Below are positions 15,618-24,090 of a stretch of 64,000 nucleotides of DNA, one piece after another. The notes below the pieces were generated by a model, which ran no database searches, was not told where the DNA came from, and saw nothing but the letters and a program-made list of their open reading frames with translations. The stretch is from an uncultured Muribaculaceae bacterium (lineage in GTDB: Bacteria > Bacteroidota > Bacteroidia > Bacteroidales > Muribaculaceae). The stretch is from positions 86,708-150,707 of the forward strand of contig CAJUCW010000005.1 of the NCBI GenBank assembly GCA_910585275.1, written 5' to 3'. Each line of letters opens with the position of its first letter. The stretch's first letter is position 1. Made by a program: the position numbers and the translations under genes.

Positions 15618-18600
15618 CTATTTTTTCACATCATCAATAGTGACGGTAGTGATTGAATCGTTTTCCTCTGCCGATTTTTCGACAGACTCCCCGTCTTTCT
15701 GTTCCTTCTTTCTCCTCCTCAGGAAAGTGAACGGATTGTCAAAATCTTTTCTATAAACCACACCGAGGCCCTGCGTGGTAAGAGCCTGACGCAAATAATA
15801 ATTTTGGTCGTTAAAATGGTTATATGCCTTAAGGCGGAGATTCCCGCTCCTGTTCAAAAGATATTCTATATCGAAATCTCCCACAAAGGTAGTCTGCGAA
15901 GTGCTTCTGTCGCGATATCCGAAATTGCCGTTTATCAATAGTCTGTTGTTAAGAAGCCTTGACGAAAGGGCCACATCGACCTCTATGTCCGAGAAGTCGC
16001 CCTTATCGCTTCTGAAAGACGGAGCAACCGTGAACTTATCAGTCAACTGCCCCAACATATTCGAAAGCTGCGACGACAAAGTTGAAGAAGCCACAGCGGC
16101 CAATTCGCCGCCATTGCTTGTCGAGCCCATATATTCCGGAGTGTAGAATCGGTTGAGCGCAAGAAGATAAATAATCTGTCGGCTCATCATGTCGTCGGTA
16201 GAGACGATGCTTTTCACTTTTCTTTCCATATCCTGGGTCAGCGTCGGGAGTTCTATGTCGAAGCTGATGTCAGGATGTTGCATCTCCCCTTCCACCATCA
16301 GCATGGCTTCGACCGGGACGTTTGTGCGCGCAAGTTCCCTATCGGTGGAAAAACTCTTGTCAAGGTCCGAAAGATTGGTGTTCACCCGATAGGAAGCCGT
16401 TATATCGAGCCTGGCGTTGAGAGGGGCGCCGTTAAACGAAATGCTGCTCCCCTGCCTGATCTTGAAATCGCGTAATATAAGGTCTTGAAGCGAGAAATTG
16501 TAGTTACCCTCCTCAAGAGTGTATTTTCCGAACATCTGCATTTCGTCGCTTTCGGAATCATAATCCACCTGGATGTTTCCGTTACCTCGGGCCGTAATCT
16601 TATCGCCCGCCACAGGATCCATCACAAGAGTCATAAGCGTTGACGGGCTGACCGACCCTCGAATGTCGATCATAAATTTCGAGGGAGCGTCGCTCTGGCT
16701 GTCAATTTTCTTTTGAAAAGAAGCAAGAATCGACGACACCGTGTCGGCTCGCAGTTTTTCCGCCTCCTTTTTCCTACGGTCGGAAAAAGTGAGGAAACGA
16801 TAGTCTTCTGCAGCCTGCGTGTCATTCAGTACAAAAGTAAAATTTGAATTCCCGACCGCAGTCATATCGACTGACACCGACACAGCTCCGGGCCATCCTC
16901 TGACAACGGCGCTTCCATTGCCGAAAAATGTGCCATACCAATCGGGATTCATTTTCTGGTTTGTGTCGTAACAAAGCAGCCTCCTCACATCGCTTATCCT
17001 GAATGTGAAACGAGGGTCGTGAAAATAGCGGTGTGTGAGTTCGCCCGAAAGTATGGCTGAATTTCCAAACTTATCATAGAGCCTGAACGACGGAATTTCT
17101 ATACGGCCAGGTTTAAGAAACACGGAATCGGTGCCATGATAATATACGTTGGTATAGTCAAGCTTAATGGCAACGGAATCGGCAAGCACCTTACCGACAA
17201 GGTCGATATCGCTGAACGTGCCGAAAAGCTTGACGCTGCCGGAGGCACGCCCCTTCACATCCGATGAAAATGCTTTCATAAAAGGCCCGAGAAAACCCAC
17301 GGGCACCCTGTAGGTATCTATTGAAAAGCTCAATGAATCACGTGTAACCCATATTCCTCCATCCATCCGGGTAGAACAATCTCCTTCTCCTTTTATATCT
17401 GCTGAAATCGCCACCTTCTTTTCCTCATTGTCCCAATGGCTTTTCAGGTTCCCGTCGCCAAGCACCGACCCATTGTAGGAAAGCGACTTGATTGAAAGGT
17501 TGTCGGTATAAGCCCTCGGTTCTTTCCCCAAAGCCCCCCAGGCAGTGACATCGCCAGTGGCAATCCCTCCGAAAGTGACATAATTTATATTGAGCGTATC
17601 AAAAATATAATCAACGTCGATATCGGCAAGTCTGACGGTTACGGAATCGAGGGGTGATGCCGACGCCCTGCCTCCAATTTCAACAAACTGGTTGTCATGC
17701 CATATTCTCATCCCTTTCACGTCGAGGATTCCGTCATTGTAGGCCACAGAACTTCTGTCGATATTCCAATGCGCCGGACCGAAATCGAAAGATGATGGAT
17801 TGATATCAAGATTCACTTCCGGTTTGCCTGAAAATTCATCTTTTTTTATCTCAGCACCAAGCGACATTTTTCCGTTAAACGCGGAATTCGACGGAGTGAC
17901 CCATTCCACATCGGCAAAAACATTGTCCGACTGTCCGAGCAACCCTACGGAAAGGACCACATCCCCTTTTTTTGCCGGGAACATAGTAGTTGCGTTGACG
18001 TTGGCAGTGCCGGATTCTCCGTCAAGCCTTACATCAAGGCGCGTGTCTCTTACAAGTTTATTCTTCCCTTGCTGAATAAACGGCACGTCAACATCAAGAC
18101 GCGCCGAATTTCCGGTGCCGTCTATCGCTCCCTTTACTGGGATATCAACAAGGAATCTGAACGGAAGATTAAAAAATTCCGGTAAAGTATTATTGGCCTT
18201 GACGTTAAAAGAAAATTCGACATCCGAAGTAAATTCGGAATCCTTTGCCTTAGGAACCAGCAGGCTCGGCATGACGCTCGACAACATTGACAAGACCTCC
18301 TCCGGAATCTCCTTTACCTTAAAGTCACCCTTTACGACACCGTCAACCCAATCGCTGCGCAAAGTGAGCGTACGCGCCATCGCATCCGACTCCGCCTTCA
18401 GTAAAAGTCGGTCAAGCTTTATCGACTTTTCCCCGTCGGAATAAAACGCCAAATCATTCACCCTGACTTCCCCGGTTACGTTATCAGGATTATTACCCTC
18501 TACCAAAGCGTTGACCATGGCAGTAAACACATAATCCTTATAAGCTGGCAAAATCCCCAGTCGCGACGGAACAAAACTATCCACGCGCGCACTAAGAATC

Positions 18601-20183
18601 AGCCATGAATCCTCCCCTTCGAGATGACCGTCGGCATCGATGTGAGCTTGCGCAATCTCATTATCGATGTCAACCAACACATTGATTTCCTTCCCGTCTT
18701 TATTTGCCTCCGCCGTCAACCCTTCATAAAGGGTGCCTCCATATTCAAAACCGGCGATACAAGCGTTGACGTGTCCGTTTACATCCTTTCCCTTCAACTC
18801 CCCGGAAAAAGAAACGTCAGACGAGATTTTTCCCAACCTTGCATCGCCGGTCAATATCCCGACATTAAGTCCATCGGAAGAAAAATCACCGGAAAAAGAA
18901 CCGGTTCCCTTTTTAAGGCCGGAGGTACGCGCCACAACATCGATTCCTCCTATTGAAGTGGCAAGCCTGCAATCGGCCGTATAGCGTCCTTCAGAAACAA
19001 TGCCGTCGCCCGATGCAGACAACCTTATATCGCCACATTTCTTAATCATACCCTCCAATTTGGACGACAATCCGGGAATTTTGTTCAAAACTTCGGCAAC
19101 GGCGGCAGACGAAGCATTGAAGTCAAGTTTTTTGACTTTATAGGAAATGTCTTTCACATCGTTGAGCTTATCGACGTTGCCGGAAAGATGGAGCATAAAA
19201 TCGCCATTGCCCGAATCAAATGAAAAATCACTCACGCGAATCGATTCGGCATTCCCGGAAACTTCGGCCGACAGCAAAAAAGGCATCGCGTATCTGTGAA
19301 AATCCGGCACAAGCCAAGAAAAATCGGACAATGAAACCTGATTGTCAACTAATACCACCATATTCTCTCCATACTTGATAGCATCGAACAGTTTGTCGAA
19401 ACCATCATATTTCAAAGAGATATCAGAAGGCCGGATTTCAGTATCAGGCAATTTCACCACAAAGTTCTCAACCGAAAGTGAGCGAGGGGTGACATGTGCC
19501 TTGAAAGCTATTGTACGGACATCAAGACCTCCGGAAAGTTTGAACGACAATCTTCGAAGATCAATCTTGATATCGTCGTTAGATATCCTCGGAAGATTGA
19601 TATCAGCCTTGAGGTCGGAAAGGAGCAAATGGTTGAAATCGGTTTTCAGCCGGTTGTCCGACATAGGAATCCATTCTTTGTCGAAGCGGACGGCACATCT
19701 TCTGAGCACGACACTTTTCAGATTAAGATCGAACTTTGTCGGAGGCTTATTTTTTTCCTTAGGTTTGAAGGCGTCTATAATGAATTGGATATTAAGCGGC
19801 TCCCCTTCTTTTTTCTGACTGATGTCTGCTTCAAGCCCTATGACTTCGGCATAAGTAAGTTCTATCTTACGGTCGTTCAAAAGACGCCACAAATTAATTC
19901 CGGCACCAACTGTTTCTACATAAAGACATCGTTTCCCATCCCTGTCAAAAACAGAGAAACCGTTTACAACCACTTCATTGAATGGATGTATGGAAAGAGT
20001 CCCTATTTTCAAATCCGAGCCGAAAAATGCCGAAGCTTCCGTCTCAACCTTTTCCTTCACATAATTCTGGAAAGAAGGCACCGACACCAATATATATAAT
20101 GCAAGATAAACCACGGCAACCAGTACAATCGCCGTGAACAATATTCCTCTTGCCACTTTATATAATGTTTTCAGTAATCTCAT
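15618..20183 (-). CDS. tamB: TamB-like translocation and assembly protein
   Basis: A very long protein (1521 residues) anchored by one N-terminal membrane helix (about residues 10-35: rich in Leu, Val, Ala) and otherwise made of repeating beta strands. It fits the AsmA/TamB family, long beta-groove proteins that bridge inner and outer membranes, guide outer-membrane protein assembly and carry lipids. The C-terminal ~450 residues match the DUF490/TamB domain, including FRISDVRRLL, the stretch around DYDSESDEMQMFGKYTLEEG, and the closing region GLGVVYRKDFDNPF. ATG 20183 (MRLLKTLYK) is preferred to a TTG ten codons upstream. It is divergent from tsaD, with a promoter at 20236-20263. No TamA/TamL partner is next to it. 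Confidence 0.86.
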   Translation of the reverse strand: MRLLKTLYKVARGILFTAIVLVAVVYLALYILVSVPSFQNYVKEKVETEASAFFGSDLKIGTLSIHPFNEVVVNGFSVFDRDGKRCLYVETVGAGINLWRLLNDRKIELTYAEVIGLEADISQKKEGEPLNIQFIIDAFKPKEKNKPPTKFDLNLKSVVLRRCAVRFDKEWIPMSDNRLKTDFNHLLLSDLKADINLPRISNDDIKIDLRRLSFKLSGGLDVRTIAFKAHVTPRSLSVENFVVKLPDTEIRPSDISLKYDGFDKLFDAIKYGENMVVLVDNQVSLSDFSWLVPDFHRYAMPFLLSAEVSGNAESIRVSDFSFDSGNGDFMLHLSGNVDKLNDVKDISYKVKKLDFNASSAAVAEVLNKIPGLSSKLEGMIKKCGDIRLSASGDGIVSEGRYTADCRLATSIGGIDVVARTSGLKKGTGSFSGDFSSDGLNVGILTGDARLGKISSDVSFSGELKGKDVNGHVNACIAGFEYGGTLYEGLTAEANKDGKEINVLVDIDNEIAQAHIDADGHLEGEDSWLILSARVDSFVPSRLGILPAYKDYVFTAMVNALVEGNNPDNVTGEVRVNDLAFYSDGEKSIKLDRLLLKAESDAMARTLTLRSDWVDGVVKGDFKVKEIPEEVLSMLSSVMPSLLVPKAKDSEFTSDVEFSFNVKANNTLPEFFNLPFRFLVDIPVKGAIDGTGNSARLDVDVPFIQQGKNKLVRDTRLDVRLDGESGTANVNATTMFPAKKGDVVLSVGLLGQSDNVFADVEWVTPSNSAFNGKMSLGAEIKKDEFSGKPEVNLDINPSSFDFGPAHWNIDRSSVAYNDGILDVKGMRIWHDNQFVEIGGRASASPLDSVTVRLADIDVDYIFDTLNINYVTFGGIATGDVTAWGALGKEPRAYTDNLSIKSLSYNGSVLGDGNLKSHWDNEEKKVAISADIKGEGDCSTRMDGGIWVTRDSLSFSIDTYRVPVGFLGPFMKAFSSDVKGRASGSVKLFGTFSDIDLVGKVLADSVAIKLDYTNVYYHGTDSVFLKPGRIEIPSFRLYDKFGNSAILSGELTHRYFHDPRFTFRISDVRRLLCYDTNQKMNPDWYGTFFGNGSAVVRGWPGAVSVSVDMTAVGNSNFTFVLNDTQAAEDYRFLTFSDRRKKEAEKLRADTVSSILASFQKKIDSQSDAPSKFMIDIRGSVSPSTLMTLVMDPVAGDKITARGNGNIQVDYDSESDEMQMFGKYTLEEGNYNFSLQDLILRDFKIRQGSSISFNGAPLNARLDITASYRVNTNLSDLDKSFSTDRELARTNVPVEAMLMVEGEMQHPDISFDIELPTLTQDMERKVKSIVSTDDMMSRQIIYLLALNRFYTPEYMGSTSNGGELAAVASSTLSSQLSNMLGQLTDKFTVAPSFRSDKGDFSDIEVDVALSSRLLNNRLLINGNFGYRDRSTSQTTFVGDFDIEYLLNRSGNLRLKAYNHFNDQNYYLRQALTTQGLGVVYRKDFDNPFTFLRRRKKEQKDGESVEKSAEENDSITTVTIDDVKK

Positions 20184-20235
20184 CACATTTTCCACTGAAG
20201 CGTAATGCCGCAAACCGGGAATTGAAAATCAAATG

Positions 20236-20263
20236 CAAATTTAATGATTTTTTCACTATCAAA
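20236..20263 (-). promoter_or_regulatory. Promoter of the tamB-like gene
   Basis: On the minus strand TTTG (20260-20263), 16 bases, TAAATTTG (20236-20243), about 52 bases before the start. Confidence 0.5.
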
Positions 20264-20387
20264 CAGTCGAAACCTTTGCTTTTTCAAGAATACACTCGTT
20301 TTTTTAGCTGTAATCCCGACTACACAAATCACTGTCATCACACGCCAAACATTCGGTCGGCAGATTGAAAAGCGAAAGAAAAGAGAA

Positions 20388-20410
20388 AAAGTTTAAACGA
20401 CTTCCATGTT
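20388..20410. repeat. Half copy of the GTTTAAAC repeat end
   Basis: AAAAAGTTTAAACGACTTCC matches the right end of the element at 2823-3029 and lies just before the tsaD promoter. Confidence 0.45.
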
Positions 20411-20415
20411 TGCGC

Positions 20416-20446
20416 TTTGCCGTTTCAACTAATTGCGTTAACTTTG
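20416..20446 (+). promoter_or_regulatory. Consensus promoter of tsaD
   Basis: TTTG (20416-20419), exactly 19 bases, TAACTTTG (20439-20446): a full match to the Bacteroidota consensus, 24 bases before the ATG at 20471. Confidence 0.75.
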
Positions 20447-20470
20447 CGTCAGCAAAAAAACACACTATTA

Positions 20471-21487
20471 ATGAGCATAAACATTCTCGGCATAGAATCA
20501 TCGTGCGACGACACGTCGGCGGCAGTGATTTGCGACGGCTGCCTTAAAAGCAATGTCATCGCAAGCCAAAAAGTGCATGAAGCATACGGAGGGGTTGTGC
20601 CGGAACTTGCTTCGAGGGCACACCAGCAGAACATTGTGCCCGTTGTGAGCGAAGCCCTGCGCCAAGCCGGAATCGACAAATCCGAACTTTCGGCAATTGC
20701 GTTCACGCGCGGTCCCGGATTGCTTGGGTCGCTCCTTGTCGGCACGTCGTTCGCAAAAGGCATGTCAATCGGACTTGATATACCTTTGATAGATGTTAAC
20801 CATCTGCACGCACACGTTCTTTCTCATTTCGTCAGGAAATCGCCGGGAGACAACGTCCCGGATTTTCCTTTTTTGTGTCTTCTGATTTCGGGAGGCAATT
20901 CGCAAATTGTGATTGCCAGAAGCCCGAAGGAAATGGAAATAGTGGGTAAAACAATCGATGATGCCGCCGGAGAAGCCTTCGACAAATGTGCAAAGGTCAT
21001 GGGACTCCCCTATCCGGGAGGCCCACATATCGACCGTCTCGCGGCAGAGGGAGACCCTACAGCCTTCCGTTTCAGCAAACCTCACATACCGGGCCTTGAC
21101 TATTCGTTCAGCGGATTGAAAACTTCGTTTCTATACACCCTACGCGACAACCTGTCGAAAGACCCTGATTTTGTCGAAAAAAACAAAACAGGCCTTGCGG
21201 CCTCCCTTCAGGCAACCATAATCGACATCCTTCTCGATAAACTTGCCAAGGCTCTTGAGCGTTATCCTGTGGAGCACGTCGCCATCGGAGGAGGGGTCTC
21301 CGCCAATTCCGGAGTGCGAGCCGCGGTGGCTGAATTCTGCAATAAAAAAGGTGTAAAAGCTTGGATTCCTGAAAGGGCATTCACCACAGACAATGCTGCA
21401 ATGGTGGCCGCCGCAGGATATTTCAAATATCTCGACAAAGAATTCTGCGACCTTTCGCTTCCTCCATTCTCCAGGGTTTCCATGTAG
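20471..21487 (+). CDS. tsaD: tRNA N6-threonylcarbamoyltransferase
   Basis: A 338-residue ASKHA-fold enzyme that, with TsaB and TsaE, moves the threonylcarbamoyl group to A37 of ANN-reading tRNAs. Key motifs: GIESSCDDTSAA at the N-terminus, ELASRAHQQN and HLHAH carrying the metal-binding histidines, ISGGNSQIV, and GGVSANSGVR with the later TDNAAM. ATG 20471 is chosen because it follows the promoter by 24 bases and starts exactly at the conserved N-terminus; the longer frame would use a TTG upstream of the promoter box. The CinA-like gene follows by 26 bases and is probably co-transcribed. Confidence 0.96.
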   Translation: MSINILGIESSCDDTSAAVICDGCLKSNVIASQKVHEAYGGVVPELASRAHQQNIVPVVSEALRQAGIDKSELSAIAFTRGPGLLGSLLVGTSFAKGMSIGLDIPLIDVNHLHAHVLSHFVRKSPGDNVPDFPFLCLLISGGNSQIVIARSPKEMEIVGKTIDDAAGEAFDKCAKVMGLPYPGGPHIDRLAAEGDPTAFRFSKPHIPGLDYSFSGLKTSFLYTLRDNLSKDPDFVEKNKTGLAASLQATIIDILLDKLAKALERYPVEHVAIGGGVSANSGVRAAVAEFCNKKGVKAWIPERAFTTDNAAMVAAAGYFKYLDKEFCDLSLPPFSRVSM

Positions 21488-21513
21488 TCCCAGCACTATT
21501 TTTTCGTTTTGCA

Positions 21514-22299
21514 ATGAATAAGAAAACCGAAAATAACAAAGCCAATCCGGTCCACACTGAGACACGACATACGATTATTTACGGCTATACCAAGCAAGAA
21601 TTATCAAAAGTGATTCGTCATTTTGAATCACAACTGCCGGATTTCGTAAAAATCACAATCGACTCTTCAGACCTGGTAACAAAAATCACACTTACGGGCA
21701 CCAACTCCGGGGTGGAACTTCTAAGATTCAAGATGAACCGCTTTCATCAGGACCTGAACGAGATTTTCTGCCAAGAAGTGGTGGCGACCGAAGACAAGAC
21801 GGTGGCCCAGGTGCTCGGTGAGCTTCTCACCGAACGTGAATTGACAGTGGCTGCAGCCGAGAGCTGCACGGGCGGCAATATTGCTCACCGTATAGTGCAG
21901 GTTCCCGGTTCATCCGCTTATTTTCTCGGGAGTGTGGTGAGCTATTCAAACGATGTCAAAGCTGAAGTGCTCGGCGTGCCACGCAATGACATCTCCGCTC
22001 ATGGAGCGGTGAGCCGTCCCGTAGCAGAAGCCATGGCTAAAGGCGCCGCCAAGCTTATGAGAAGCGACTGTGCGATAGCCACAACCGGCATAGCAGGTCC
22101 CGACGGAGGCACCCGCTTCAAACCTGTGGGCACCGTATGGATTGCCGTAAAATATGGAGAGAAAACAGTCAGCGAATGCATCCATTTCAAAGGAGACCGC
22201 AACAGTGTGATTGAAGGCGCCACCAGCCACGGCATGGTGATGCTTATCAACCTTCTCCGAAATTGCTATGTGATGCAAGAAGACTTAAACGACGACTGA
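21514..22299 (+). CDS. CinA-family protein lacking the MoCF domain
   Basis: A 261-residue protein. Residues ~95-255 are the CinA C-terminal domain, a nicotinamide-nucleotide amidohydrolase that converts NMN to nicotinate mononucleotide in NAD recycling: AAAESCTGGNIAHR contains the catalytic serine region, and SVVSYSNDVKAEVLGVP and ATTGIAGPDGGT complete the site. Residues ~20-90 resemble the KH-like middle domain of full CinA. The N-terminal MoCF domain (about 170 residues in full CinA) is absent, and no remnant is apparent in the 26 bases between tsaD and this start. It probably shares the tsaD transcript. Confidence 0.85.
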   Translation: MNKKTENNKANPVHTETRHTIIYGYTKQELSKVIRHFESQLPDFVKITIDSSDLVTKITLTGTNSGVELLRFKMNRFHQDLNEIFCQEVVATEDKTVAQVLGELLTERELTVAAAESCTGGNIAHRIVQVPGSSAYFLGSVVSYSNDVKAEVLGVPRNDISAHGAVSRPVAEAMAKGAAKLMRSDCAIATTGIAGPDGGTRFKPVGTVWIAVKYGEKTVSECIHFKGDRNSVIEGATSHGMVMLINLLRNCYVMQEDLNDD

Positions 22300-22372
22300 T
22301 GGCCAAATTTTATCCCTCCGAAGGCTTTTAATCGGCATTAATTATTCTAAGAAAAAATTTAATATATTCATA

Positions 22373-22404
22373 TTTGCAGGATTCGGTAATTTTTACTAAT
22401 TTTG
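22373..22404 (+). promoter_or_regulatory. Promoter of the rpmB operon
   Basis: TTTG (22373-22376), 20 bases, TAATTTTG (22397-22404). The resulting leader is about 115 bases. Confidence 0.7.
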
Positions 22405-22431
22405 CACCCGGTTTGTGGCACATCCTTTAAA

Positions 22432-22457
22432 ACCGCCAATCTGATGCGCCTGGCGGT
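22432..22457 (+). promoter_or_regulatory. Leader hairpin before rpmB
   Basis: ACCGCCA faces TGGCGGT around a 12-base loop inside the long rpmB leader; a GGCC-rich segment follows. Placement between promoter and a ribosomal protein operon suggests an autoregulatory leader, but no known class was recognised. Confidence 0.4.
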
Positions 22458-22524
22458 GATATGAGAACTGAGATGGCGGCCTCAGGCCTTAAGATATTTT
22501 TAATTCAATTAAAAAACAACAGCC

Positions 22525-22788
22525 ATGTCAAAAGTTTGTCAGATTTCAGGCAAAAAAGCTTCCGTGGGCAACAACGTTTCCCACTCAAAGCGTCGCACCA
22601 AGCGCAAATTCAACGTCAACCTCCACAGAAAGAAATTCTACTGGGTTGAGCAGGATATGTGGATTGAGCTAACCGTGTCGGCACATGCTCTCCGCACAAT
22701 CAACAAAATCGGCCTTAACGCGGCCCTCAAAAAAGCCGAGAAAGAAGGCAACCTCGACTTCAAAGACATCAAAATCATTTCTCTTTAA
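22525..22788 (+). CDS. rpmB: 50S ribosomal protein L28
   Basis: An 87-residue basic protein of the large ribosomal subunit. It starts MSKVCQISGKK, has the conserved SHSKRRTKR stretch and RKKFYWVE, and a normal length for Bacteroidota L28, which keep a longer C-terminus than many bacteria. It is the first gene of rpmB-rpmG-DUF4295, separated by 16 and 13 bases. The ~115-base leader may regulate the unit. Confidence 0.97.
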   Translation: MSKVCQISGKKASVGNNVSHSKRRTKRKFNVNLHRKKFYWVEQDMWIELTVSAHALRTINKIGLNAALKKAEKEGNLDFKDIKIISL

Positions 22789-22804
22789 TCAGAATTTCTA
22801 AACT

Positions 22805-22993
22805 ATGGCAAAGAAAGCTAAAGGCAATAGAGTGCAGGTTATCCTTGAATGCACCGAACACAAAGCCAGCGGTATGCCCGGAATGTCAAGATACATCACC
22901 ACCAAGAACCGCAAGAATACAACAGGACGTCTGGAGTTGAAAAAATACAACCCCATCCTCAAGAGAATGACCATCCATAAAGAAATTAAATAA
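22805..22993 (+). CDS. rpmG: 50S ribosomal protein L33
   Basis: A 62-residue ribosomal protein with the family pattern VILECTEHKASGMPG, RYITTKNRKNT and RLELKKYNP. It has no CxxC zinc pair, so it is the zinc-independent form. It is the middle gene of the L28-L33-DUF4295 unit that is standard in Bacteroidales. Confidence 0.96.
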   Translation: MAKKAKGNRVQVILECTEHKASGMPGMSRYITTKNRKNTTGRLELKKYNPILKRMTIHKEIK

Positions 22994-23006
22994 GCACCAC
23001 TGAACC

Positions 23007-23156
23007 ATGGCAAAGAAAACCGTCGCGTCTCTTCAGAAAGGTGAAGGACGCACCTACAGCAAAATCATCAAAATGGAGAAATCTCCTAAGACAGGCGCTT
23101 ATGTCTTCAAAGAGGAAATGGTGCCCAACGACGCAGTTCAGGCTGCCCTTAAATAA
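23007..23156 (+). CDS. DUF4295 small basic protein
   Basis: A 49-residue protein beginning MAKKTVASLQKGEG and ending NDAVQAALK. It is the DUF4295 family, found in Bacteroidota directly after rpmG. It is lysine-rich, without zinc ligands or membrane segments, and its position and charge suggest a ribosome-linked role that has not been named from sequence alone. It begins 13 bases after rpmG and is followed by a strong terminator, so it is the last gene of the operon. Confidence 0.92.
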   Translation: MAKKTVASLQKGEGRTYSKIIKMEKSPKTGAYVFKEEMVPNDAVQAALK

Positions 23157-23181
23157 ATCAGAAATTTTTCTTTCTAACGAT

Positions 23182-23217
23182 AACAATAGAGTCCGGAAAT
23201 TTCCGGACTCTATTGTT
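23182..23217 (+). terminator. Terminator of the rpmB operon (perfect palindrome)
   Basis: An 18-bp perfect palindrome arm (AACAATAGAGTCCGGAAA and its complement) ending in TTTTA. Confidence 0.88.
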
Positions 23218-23240
23218 TTATCGCCATACCATCACAAAAT

Positions 23241-23279
23241 TAAATGAGGGCATATGTTCTGAACATATGCCCTCATTTA
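23241..23279 (-). terminator. Terminator of the lpx operon
   Basis: Arms of 19 bp (TAAATGAGGGCATATGTTC and complement) with a one-base centre, 20 bases beyond the lpxA stop, followed on the minus strand by a T-rich stretch. Confidence 0.85.
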
Positions 23280-23298
23280 AAAGATACGCACAACGGCG

Positions 23299-24072
23299 TT
23301 AGATAGCGGAACGAATCACTCCACGGTTTGAGTTTACGACAAACTCAATAATCTCTTCGCGATATTTCGACTCGGGAAGTGTCTCCTTAATAAGGTTCAC
23401 AGCGTTCGTAACGTTAAGATCGCTCAGATAAAGCACCCTGTAGATGTCGCCGATAGTCCTTATGTCCTCCTGCGAGAAACCGTTGCGATGAAGGCCGATA
23501 GTGTTGAGACCTACGTAGGAAATAGGTTCACGTGCAGCTTTAACATAGGGAGGAATGTCTTTATTCACAAGCGAACCGCCCTGAAGCATGATGTTGCGGC
23601 CGAGATGACAGAATTGATGTATAAGACTTCCACCTCCTATCACAGCATAATCATCGACCACAACCTCTCCGGCAAGCTGACACGCATTCGACATTATCAC
23701 CCGGTCGCCTATGACACAATCATGGGCGACGTGGTTGTAAGCCATAATAAGGCAGTTCTGCCCCACCACGGTTTTGCCTTTCGATGCGGTTCCACGGTTG
23801 ACGGTGACACATTCACGCAAAGTAGTGCCGTCGCCGATATAAGCATAGGTTTCCTCACCCTTGAACTTCAAGTCCTGTGGAATCGCTGAAATCACAGCCC
23901 CAGGGAAAATCCTGACACCCGAACCGATTCTCGCCCCGGGATATATAGTCACATTCCCGGCAATCTCGCAATTGTCGCCAATTTCCACGTCATCATATAT
24001 ATTGGTGAAATTGCCGATTTTCACATTGTTTCCGATTTTAGCACCGGGATGGACATAATACAAGTTGTTCAT
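23299..24072 (-). CDS. lpxA: UDP-N-acetylglucosamine acyltransferase
   Basis: A 257-residue left-handed beta-helix enzyme that adds the first 3-hydroxyacyl chain to UDP-GlcNAc in lipid A synthesis. Hexapeptide repeats (such as IGNNVKIGNFTNIYDDVEIG) fill residues 8-190; the conserved MAYNHVAHDCVIG holds the catalytic histidine, and a helical C-terminus follows (GFSQEDIRTI). It is the last gene of lpxD-lpxC/fabZ-lpxA, 18 bases after the LpxC fusion, and ends in a strong terminator. Confidence 0.96.
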   Translation of the reverse strand: MNNLYYVHPGAKIGNNVKIGNFTNIYDDVEIGDNCEIAGNVTIYPGARIGSGVRIFPGAVISAIPQDLKFKGEETYAYIGDGTTLRECVTVNRGTASKGKTVVGQNCLIMAYNHVAHDCVIGDRVIMSNACQLAGEVVVDDYAVIGGGSLIHQFCHLGRNIMLQGGSLVNKDIPPYVKAAREPISYVGLNTIGLHRNGFSQEDIRTIGDIYRVLYLSDLNVTNAVNLIKETLPESKYREEIIEFVVNSNRGVIRSAI

Positions 24073-24090
24073 TATTACCTTCTTGACTGT

